Positions 23,882 to 28,412 of a stretch of 28,412 bases of DNA are shown piece after piece. This stretch comes from Asaia bogorensis. Lineage in GTDB: Bacteria; Pseudomonadota; Alphaproteobacteria; Acetobacterales; Acetobacteraceae. Each line of letters starts with the position of its first letter. Within the stretch, counting starts at the first letter, position 1. The position numbers were made by a program, and so were the translations under genes. Under the pieces are notes generated by a model that was given only the letters and a program-made list of their open reading frames with translations, was not told where the DNA came from and did no database searches. Location of the stretch: assembly GCA_945886995.1 (NCBI GenBank), contig CAMCZJ010000005.1, forward strand, positions 1-28,412, in the 5' to 3' direction.

Positions 23882-24375
23882 GCGCTGGCCTTTCGCAAGC
23901 CAAAGAACATCCAGCCATTCCAGCGCGTGCCGGTAATGGCGCGCGCGATGGCGGAGAGCGATTGATAGGGGCGGCCCTGATATTCGTAGCCATCGCGCGT
24001 GACAGTCACGACATGTTCGACGCCCTGATATTCGCGCAGCAGCCTTGTGCCGGCGATCGGGCGCTGATCCTGCCGTATGCGGCGGAGGGTGATGTTGCCG
24101 CCATCAATCTGTTCGCCCAGCGCTTCCAGGCGCGCGATGGTTTCTGGCTTCATGCCACCATAGGCCAATTCCTGAATGCGATAGGCGATGCGCCTTTCCA
24201 GAAAGCGCCGGTTGTAGGGCGGTGGCTCCGTGCCAAAGAGGCTGCGCCATTGCTCCTTCAAATCGCGGATATTGGCCTGCGGCAGCGCGGCAAGTCGCGC
24301 TGGCACGTCCTGCTTCGGGATGGCGGGGATGATGAGCGGAGGTGGGCTTGGCTCGCCTGGTGCAGTTCGTTTCAT
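23878..24375 (-). CDS. DUF2924 domain protein
   Basis: A 165-aa DUF2924 protein of unknown function. Landmarks are LKEQWRSLFGTEPPPYNRRFLERRIAYRIQELAYGG and, near the end, the RDGYEYQGRPYQSLSAIARAITGTRWNGWMFFG motif, a compact segment also seen in phage and island proteins. The frame is open to 24615, but the ATG at 24373-24375 gives the family N-terminus, has AAAGGGA upstream and forms ATGA with the preceding small gene. DUF2924 genes typically sit directly upstream of this type of serine recombinase, which suggests joint action in DNA recognition or recombination. Confidence 0.88.
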   Translation of the reverse strand: MKRTAPGEPSPPPLIIPAIPKQDVPARLAALPQANIRDLKEQWRSLFGTEPPPYNRRFLERRIAYRIQELAYGGMKPETIARLEALGEQIDGGNITLRRIRQDQRPIAGTRLLREYQGVEHVVTVTRDGYEYQGRPYQSLSAIARAITGTRWNGWMFFGLRKASA

Positions 24376-24578
24376 GCGGTTCCCTTTCTCTTGGGGTTCG
24401 CATAACGGCGCTGGGGGGCCTGGAAGTGTAGGCGAATGTCTCCGGGCTTGGCGGTTTCCGTATCTTCTGCCGGCATACCGCGGCTGCGCAGCCGCAGCAG
24501 GCCGCGGGCGAGGATCTCGCAGACCTCGCGGAGGTGCGCTGGCAGGTGAGGTTTCGGGGGGGTGGGTGCCGGGCTCAT
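24372..24578 (-). CDS. short unknown protein heading the recombinase operon
   Basis: A 68-aa protein (from ATG 24576-24578, MSPAPTPPKPHLPAHLREVC) with a helical middle EVCEILARGLLRLRSRG and a basic tail ending RRYANPKRKGTA. No family is recognised. It overlaps the DUF2924 start by ATGA. The frame could be extended upstream to 24716, but that would run into the neighbouring gene and bypass the leader shared with the gene at 27223, so the shorter form is preferred. Confidence 0.6.
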   Translation of the reverse strand: MSPAPTPPKPHLPAHLREVCEILARGLLRLRSRGMPAEDTETAKPGDIRLHFQAPQRRYANPKRKGTA

Positions 24579-24611
24579 ACTTAGCCTTACCCACCCAGGT
24601 GACGATCCGTC
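24576..24611 (-). repeat. leader shared with 27190-27225 (copy A)
   Basis: On the minus strand GACGGAT, CCTGGGT and AAGGCTAAGTATG occur in this order, ending at the start codon of the short gene. The same blocks precede the ATG at 27223 on the plus strand. AAGG six bases before ATG can serve as the ribosome binding site. Conservation beyond that suggests a shared regulatory or duplicated leader. Confidence 0.6.
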
Positions 24612-24615
24612 CCAC

Positions 24616-25302
24616 TCAAGCGGGGCTTTGCGCAAGTGCCTCGTGATATTGACGCCAAAAGATGGCGACTTTTCTTTTGACCGTGGTTGGATCCGGGTAG
24701 AGATTCTGCTTGGCAAACCAGTCGATCATGCGGCGGATCAATTCAGTCTGCGTCTCCGGGACGCCATCGGCATGGGTCATGACGGCCAAGGCGCAGTAGA
24801 AATCATCCCATTTGTATTTCGCCGGCGCGCCGCGTCCGTTCAGCACCACCGGCGCTCCCGGCGCGACAGCAGCAACAGGCGCCGCAGTTTGATCCTGAGC
24901 GGCCTCGAATCGCACCAACTCGGCATGACGCACAATCAGCTGGCTGCGCACGACATGTAATTCGCCGTTTTCGTATTCGCGACCCTCGATGCTAATGTAT
25001 CCGTCGCCGGCTGCCTTAAAAGAGTTGATGACTTGCGACCCCTCAGTGAGAATGGACCATGCGTTTACAGGGTGAAGATCTAAAGCCCCAGAAAGGTGCC
25101 GCCGTTCTTCGGGAATAGAACACCAATTTTTATCATCAACTTCTTCGATCGTGCCAATTTCCACCAGGAGGCTTGCGACAACGATTGAAAGCGTGATTTC
25201 ACGCTCAATCACAAAGCCAGCCAGATCCGCCTCGGAGATTTCCCACCGCCGGCAGACTTCCTCGATTCCGTAATATGGCTTCCTGACGATGCGGACGCCC
25301 AT
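24616..25302 (-). CDS. unknown protein of the XRE/ImmA operon
   Basis: A 228-aa protein starting MGVRIVRKPYYGIEEVCRRW, with no family I can name. The N-terminal ~40 residues (GIEEVCRRWEISEADLAGFVIEREI) look like a small winged or excisionase-type HTH. The middle is mixed, and after an Ala/Pro-rich linker the C-terminal ~65 residues (KYKWDDFYCALAVMTHADGVPETQTELIRRMIDWF) resemble a helical module seen in other alphaproteobacterial accessory proteins with HTH partners. It follows the XRE gene by five bases. A DNA-binding regulatory role is plausible but unproven. Confidence 0.75.
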   Translation of the reverse strand: MGVRIVRKPYYGIEEVCRRWEISEADLAGFVIEREITLSIVVASLLVEIGTIEEVDDKNWCSIPEERRHLSGALDLHPVNAWSILTEGSQVINSFKAAGDGYISIEGREYENGELHVVRSQLIVRHAELVRFEAAQDQTAAPVAAVAPGAPVVLNGRGAPAKYKWDDFYCALAVMTHADGVPETQTELIRRMIDWFAKQNLYPDPTTVKRKVAIFWRQYHEALAQSPA

Positions 25303-25307
25303 GACGC

Positions 25308-25592
25308 CTATCTCTTCCCCATAAACCGCAGACGACGATAGGCCAGCACAACCCGCCCCATATCCTCACGCATGTCGGGCGGCAGGCGCTGAGCTTCGAC
25401 AAAAAGTTCGTCCATCTGCACACCAAGAATGGCGGCAGCGCGTTCTATCAGTTCATCGCGCGGCGGGTTTTCCTGATCTCGTTCTATGCGCGACCAATAG
25501 GCCGGCGAGATTTTCAGCCGCTCCGCAAGGTCATTCAAGCTGATGCCAAGCGCAGTCCGGCGATTGCGAATGACCGACCCGAAACTCATCAT
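25308..25592 (-). CDS. XRE-family HTH transcriptional regulator
   Basis: A 94-aa cro/cI-type DNA-binding protein. The HTH is at about 5-58: VIRNRRTALGISLNDLAERLKISPAYWSRIERDQENPP, with the recognition helix around AYWSRIERD. The rest is a short helical tail (IERAAAILGVQMDELFVEAQRL). It overlaps the ImmA-like gene upstream by ATGA (25589-25592). In ICEBs1 and many phages the XRE repressor is cleaved by the partner ImmA protease to induce the element, and this pair probably works likewise. Confidence 0.92.
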   Translation of the reverse strand: MMSFGSVIRNRRTALGISLNDLAERLKISPAYWSRIERDQENPPRDELIERAAAILGVQMDELFVEAQRLPPDMREDMGRVVLAYRRLRFMGKR

Positions 25593-26320
25593 ACCCCTCC
25601 TTGAACCAAGCCGTAGCGATCAAGCCGCACGGCGATGAAACGTTCCGAAACGCCGAAATCAATCGCCAGCGCCGCCATCACGCCTTCAACCGATTCCGTT
25701 GGATTGTCGGACGCCAGAACCCGCGATCCCGGCCTGCCACGATGCGGCGCATTGACGGTGCGCAGCCGCTCGGCATGCGCATGCAGCAACAGTCGCAAAT
25801 GCAAAGCCACTGGCGGCGCAAGCAGCGCGCCCATGAATTCATTGGCCCGGCGCTCCGACGCGGCCGCCCGCTTATCAAGCAGCGCATCGGGATCAGTGGT
25901 CACCGACCGATAGCGCCGCACCGGTGTGCCAAGCGCCATTGGGACATCAAAAATGACATGGCCCAATTCATGCGCGGCGGTGCTGACGGCCAGATCATCG
26001 CGACCGGCCACCACCACACCATTGATGGAGACCAGCGCCGCCCCCGGAAGCTCCGGATCGGTCTCGCAAACGCCAAGGACCGCCTTGCCCTGGGCGTCAT
26101 GGACCGGCTGGCCCAGTTCCCAGTCGACGGTGATCGCCTGGCCATTGGCTGTGACGCGGCGGCTTGCCGCGACCAGCGCCGCGATGGGCACGGCAAAGCC
26201 ATTCCGGCCGGCCATGACCTGGCGGCGCACCTGGGCGGCGACGCCCCAAAGGGTCTCTGCCGGGAGAGGCCGGGGGGCGCCTGAGAGGGGGAGATGGGGG
26301 TAATTCACGGTGATGGACAT
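25589..26320 (-). CDS. ImmA/IrrE-family metallo-endopeptidase
   Basis: Predicted zinc protease of the ImmA/IrrE family. The 243-aa protein (from ATG 26318-26320, MSITVNYPHLPLSG) carries HELGH at 117-121 in the context DLAVSTAAHELGHVIFD, the hallmark of the group. ANEFMGALLAPP downstream resembles the family's second conserved block. An upstream in-frame ATG at 26362 is less likely, because a -35/-10 promoter lies between the two and would start the transcript at or next to 26320, giving a leaderless mRNA, consistent with the absence of a ribosome binding site. It overlaps the XRE gene and probably cleaves that repressor. Confidence 0.87.
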   Translation of the reverse strand: MSITVNYPHLPLSGAPRPLPAETLWGVAAQVRRQVMAGRNGFAVPIAALVAASRRVTANGQAITVDWELGQPVHDAQGKAVLGVCETDPELPGAALVSINGVVVAGRDDLAVSTAAHELGHVIFDVPMALGTPVRRYRSVTTDPDALLDKRAAASERRANEFMGALLAPPVALHLRLLLHAHAERLRTVNAPHRGRPGSRVLASDNPTESVEGVMAALAIDFGVSERFIAVRLDRYGLVQGGV

Positions 26321-26326
26321 AGGACT

Positions 26327-26356
26327 ATTATGATAAGCATCTGCGTGAATGGTCAA
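26327..26356 (-). promoter_or_regulatory. promoter of the ImmA/XRE operon (likely leaderless)
   Basis: The minus strand has TTGACC (26356-26351), an 18-base spacer and CATAAT (26332-26327). The -35 and -10 each match five of six consensus positions. The expected start point falls at about 26320, the A of the chosen ATG. Confidence 0.55.
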
Positions 26357-26362
26357 TACCAT

Positions 26363-26377
26363 GTTCGCTTAATGTTC
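26363..26377. promoter_or_regulatory. LexA/SOS-box-like element GTTC-N7-GTTC
   Basis: GTTC GCTTAAT GTTC matches exactly the direct-repeat LexA site known from alphaproteobacteria. It lies just upstream of the -35 of the ImmA/XRE promoter and about 240 bases before the divergent sigma-like gene. It could link either arm to DNA damage. Short motifs can occur by chance, so position and context carry the argument. Confidence 0.5.
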
Positions 26378-26401
26378 ACTTTTCCCCAGTATCCACAGGC
26401 C

Positions 26402-26471
26402 CCGCCCTGGGATGAGATTCCCGACAGGCTTAGGGCGGAAATCGGCCCGGTTCGGGGGATTATGCCCCGAA
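26402..26471. promoter_or_regulatory. inverted-repeat cluster in the divergent control region
   Basis: Two inverted repeats stand side by side: CCGCCCT/AGGGCGG (26402-26408 and 26432-26438, with GGGA/TCCC inside) and TTCGGGG/CCCCGAA (26451-26457 and 26465-26471, 7-base loop). They lie between the ImmA promoter and the sigma-like gene, where operators for the XRE repressor or other regulators would be expected. Confidence 0.4.
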
Positions 26472-26613
26472 AGCGGCCTAACGCCTTGATTCAATTCAGG
26501 GGCGTAAATCCCACAAGGTATTTATTCCCCTTTCTGCCCCTTTCCGCCAATACCGCCCCCGACCCGCCGTGATTGTCTCCTGACGTTACAGACAAGCAGC
26601 AGGAGCGACACGC

Positions 26614-27189
26614 GTGGCACACCAGCTTTCCCTCGGCGATCTCGACATCATCCGCCCCATCGCAAAGACCCAAGCACGCCGGCTGCGCCGCGCCTTGGGT
26701 CGGCCCGGCCATGAGCAAGAGGATATCGAGCAGGACCTGCTGCTCGACCTGATCACCCGCCTGCCATCCTTCGATCCGGCCCGCGGAAGCCTCGCTGCCT
26801 TCGCCACGGTCTGCTTCCAGCACCGCGCAGCACGCCTCGCCACACGCTTTCGCCGCGAGAAGCGCGAGCGGCATGACGCGACGCTGGATGACGCGGTGCC
26901 CGGCCAGGAGGAACCGCTGAAGCTCGCGGACATCATTCCGGAGAGCGAAGGCTACGCCGCCTGGTGCGGCCAGAATACGAATGCGATCGCCGCGCTGGAA
27001 CGCTACCTCGATCTCGATCGCGCAAGTGCGCTGCTTGACGAGCGCGACCACAGCATTTGCGCAGCGCTCTGCCACGCCACACCGCACGAGGTCGGGCGTG
27101 CGGGGCCGCTGCCGCGCTCCGTTCTCTATCGCCGCATTCGCGAAATGCGCCTGCGCCTGCTCATCGGTGGAATCAGCTCGCCAGGCTGA
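26614..27189 (+). CDS. sigma-70-like RNA polymerase sigma factor of the mobile element
   Basis: A 191-aa protein beginning at GTG 26614 with AGGAG eight bases upstream. The N-terminal part resembles sigma region 2: RPGHEQEDIEQDLLLDLITRLPSFDPARGSLAAFATVCFQHRAARLATRFRREKR (about 30-88). The C-terminus has PLPRSVLYRRIREMRLRL, a possible region-4-like HTH, but the segment between is unusual and weakly conserved. It heads a plus-strand operon with three unknown genes and is divergent from the ImmA/XRE operon. It may direct polymerase to element promoters; an alternative is a sigma-derived DNA-binding protein. Confidence 0.72.
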   Translation: MAHQLSLGDLDIIRPIAKTQARRLRRALGRPGHEQEDIEQDLLLDLITRLPSFDPARGSLAAFATVCFQHRAARLATRFRREKRERHDATLDDAVPGQEEPLKLADIIPESEGYAAWCGQNTNAIAALERYLDLDRASALLDERDHSICAALCHATPHEVGRAGPLPRSVLYRRIREMRLRLLIGGISSPG

Positions 27190-27225
27190 GACGGATTTGA
27201 ATGTGCCTGGGTAGGGCTAAGTATG
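27190..27225 (+). repeat. leader shared with 24576-24611 (copy B)
   Basis: GACGGAT, CCTGGGT and AGGGCTAAGTATG occur in this order and end at the start codon of the next gene. The matching copy lies on the opposite strand before the recombinase operon. Copy A has four extra bases between the CCTGGGT and AGGCTAAG blocks. Confidence 0.6.
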
Positions 27226-27564
27226 GACACACACCTTCCTGACCCCCGCGCAGTGCCGGAGCTTCTTACCGAAGCTTCGCTCTGCTCCTGGCTTGGCGCT
27301 GCGGCGCCTGGCGATCGTCTCACCTACTTCCGCGGCGCGCTCGCACGAAGCATCTGCCCGCAGCTGAAGCTTCTGGAGGATCAGGAAAGGCTTGCGCTGA
27401 TCCGCCTTGCTGAAAGGGCATTGAAGCTCTCCGAAGGTGGCTTTGCCCACCTCGTACAAATCCGCCACGGCTTCGAGGATTACGAATACCTCATCATCGC
27501 GCGCCCGCGTCCGCGCGATGGCAGCCGCAACCTGATCGCCATGATTCTTGGGGAGAACGCCTGA
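27223..27564 (+). CDS. unknown protein, mobile element operon
   Basis: A 113-aa protein (MDTHLPDPRAVPELLTEASL) that I cannot name. Visible features are LCSWLGAAAPGDRLTYFRGALARSI near residues 20-45, a helical EDQERLALIRLAERALKLSEGG, and a C-terminal strand-rich YEYLIIARPRP. Similar small proteins are typical of phage-derived islands. Translation should be driven by the AGGG in the shared leader. Its stop overlaps the next start by one base (27564). Confidence 0.65.
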   Translation: MDTHLPDPRAVPELLTEASLCSWLGAAAPGDRLTYFRGALARSICPQLKLLEDQERLALIRLAERALKLSEGGFAHLVQIRHGFEDYEYLIIARPRPRDGSRNLIAMILGENA

Positions 27565-28103
27565 TGCACGCGCTCTCCAACCGCCCAACGCTCGAAGCCC
27601 TTCGCCACATGCAAATGGGCGATATCATCGCGCTACCAGCCGAGCATCTCGCTCTGCTGCAATCGGATGCCCGCGAGGCGGCTGATGCTGCCGAGCGCAT
27701 GCAGGCCTGGATCGAAAGCGCCATCGGGCTTCGCTACCAGCAGCGCGCCATCGCGGCACGCGGTATGGCCGGCAAGGATACCGGCACGGTGCGCTTTCAG
27801 GATGGCTCGGTCGAAATCACCGCCGAATTGACGAAAAAAATCGACTGGGATCAGGAAAAGCTTACGCGGCTGGCCGACGAAATTTATGCCGGTGGCGAAA
27901 ACCCGCGCGATTACCTTGAGATCACCTTCAAGGTTCCTGAGCGCGCATACACCGCCTGGCCCGAGCGCACTCGTAAAGCCTTTGAACCGGCGCGCATCGT
28001 TCATGTTGGGCGTACCACCTATCGCCTGACCTTACTCAACGAAACCGCGCAGCGTGATGGACAGCATTGCGCACCCATCCCCGGCACGCAGGGAGGCCAG
28101 TGA
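27564..28103 (+). CDS. unknown protein, mobile element operon
   Basis: A 179-aa protein without a family I recognise. The N-terminal half has a helical segment (AEHLALLQSDAREAADAAERMQAWIESAIGLRYQQRA). The C-terminal half has strands, including DTGTVRFQDGSVEITAELTKKIDWDQEKLTRLADEI and a VPERAYTAWPERTRKAFEPARIVHVGRTTYRL block. Phage Mu-like host-interaction or DNA-handling proteins contain comparable segments, but I see no decisive motif. It is coupled to both neighbours: it starts on the last base of the preceding stop and its TGA overlaps the next ATG. Confidence 0.65.
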   Translation: MHALSNRPTLEALRHMQMGDIIALPAEHLALLQSDAREAADAAERMQAWIESAIGLRYQQRAIAARGMAGKDTGTVRFQDGSVEITAELTKKIDWDQEKLTRLADEIYAGGENPRDYLEITFKVPERAYTAWPERTRKAFEPARIVHVGRTTYRLTLLNETAQRDGQHCAPIPGTQGGQ

Positions 28104-28412
28104 TGACGCGCAGATTACATGAAATGGAGAAGGAACAAATGAAAATGAATGATCTTCTTCGGGACATTATCTTGAGCCTCGACCCACAGGGCGATGGCTT
28201 TCGAACAAAAGATGCGGCGCAGCAGCTCCTTCAGCTTGCCTGCGAGGGTCGGAACGATCTCCCGCCACTATTGGTTCGCTTGGCACGGCGTGGGGCTCGG
28301 GAAGGTGTGGCCGCGTTTGATCTTACCTCCGGCGGCATGCGAGCCGCAGCAGACGGCCGGAATGCGCAGCATCATTGGATCACCGAGATCGCGGCTCATG
28401 AGGAGGGCCCCT
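28103..28412 (+). CDS. unknown protein (partial, 3' end outside window)
   Basis: An open frame from ATG 28103 (TGATG overlap with the previous stop) to the right edge, 103 codons visible. It starts MTRRLHEMEKEQMKMNDLLR; a later in-frame Met after GGAGAAGGAACAA is an alternative start at 28139 with a better ribosome binding site. Visible segments are FRTKDAAQQLLQLACEG, DLPPLLVRLARRGARE and GMRAAADGRNAQHHWITEI. It looks like a small helical phage-type protein with no recognised domain. Confidence 0.55.
   Translation, partial: MTRRLHEMEKEQMKMNDLLRDIILSLDPQGDGFRTKDAAQQLLQLACEGRNDLPPLLVRLARRGAREGVAAFDLTSGGMRAAADGRNAQHHWITEIAAHEEGP

Noticed and set aside
25601..26284. 227-codon plus-strand frame
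   Set aside because: Antisense to the ImmA-like gene with its intact HELGH motif.
26294..26572. 92-codon plus-strand frame in the divergent control region
   Set aside because: Overlaps the promoter and SOS-like element, has no ribosome binding site and no recognisable features.
1..28412. CRISPR arrays, insertion sequences, rRNA
   Set aside because: No regularly spaced repeats, no transposase with terminal repeats and no rRNA-like sequence were seen.

Overview
The window looks like chromosomal DNA of a GC-rich alphaproteobacterium, probably from the Rhodospirillales/Acetobacteraceae. This rests on protein character, the NrtA/CmpA-type transporter linked to cyanase, and the yfgM-bamB-der gene order. 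No 16S rRNA is present, so the family assignment is inference.

Positions 1-12310 are core chromosome. On the minus strand lies the rpsB-tsf-pyrH cluster (pyrH runs off the left edge), with a strong terminator or attenuator between rpsB and tsf and a foldable leader in front of rpsB. Upstream is an L-aspartate dehydrogenase gene. Next comes a nitrogen-scavenging operon: NrtA/CmpA-type binding protein, permease, ATPase and cyanase. A sigma-54-like promoter precedes its first gene, pointing to control by nitrogen status. Then come the yfgM-like/bamB/der operon (outer-membrane assembly and ribosome biogenesis), a small plus-strand lipoprotein gene, thiE, and tRNA-Glu(TTC).

From just after tRNA-Glu to the right edge the content is accessory. 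Positions 12919-22103 form one tightly overlapping plus-strand operon behind a consensus-like sigma-70 promoter: a single-TRD HsdS-like protein, hsdM, a RhuM-family gene, a two-TRD hsdS, a DUF3800 gene, hsdR and a YgjP/M48-like metallopeptidase. This is a type I restriction-modification locus with unusual extra parts. The DUF3800 gene seems to have lost its last ~46 codons to a one-base frameshift; the remaining open frame ends in an ATGA overlap with hsdR.

Positions 22134-28412 are a mobile-element module. The minus strand carries a small HTH protein, a large serine recombinase, a DUF2924 protein and a short unknown protein, all in ATGA-overlapping order. Further upstream on the same strand are an unknown 228-aa protein, an XRE repressor and an ImmA/IrrE-type metallopeptidase. 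Divergent on the plus strand are a sigma-70-like protein and three unknown genes, the last cut by the window edge. Between the divergent arms lies an exact GTTC-N7-GTTC element, the alphaproteobacterial LexA box pattern, next to a promoter that would give a leaderless immA-like mRNA. Together these suggest an SOS-linked, repressor/protease-controlled switch. Two genes of the element also share a ~36-bp leader that ends at their start codons.
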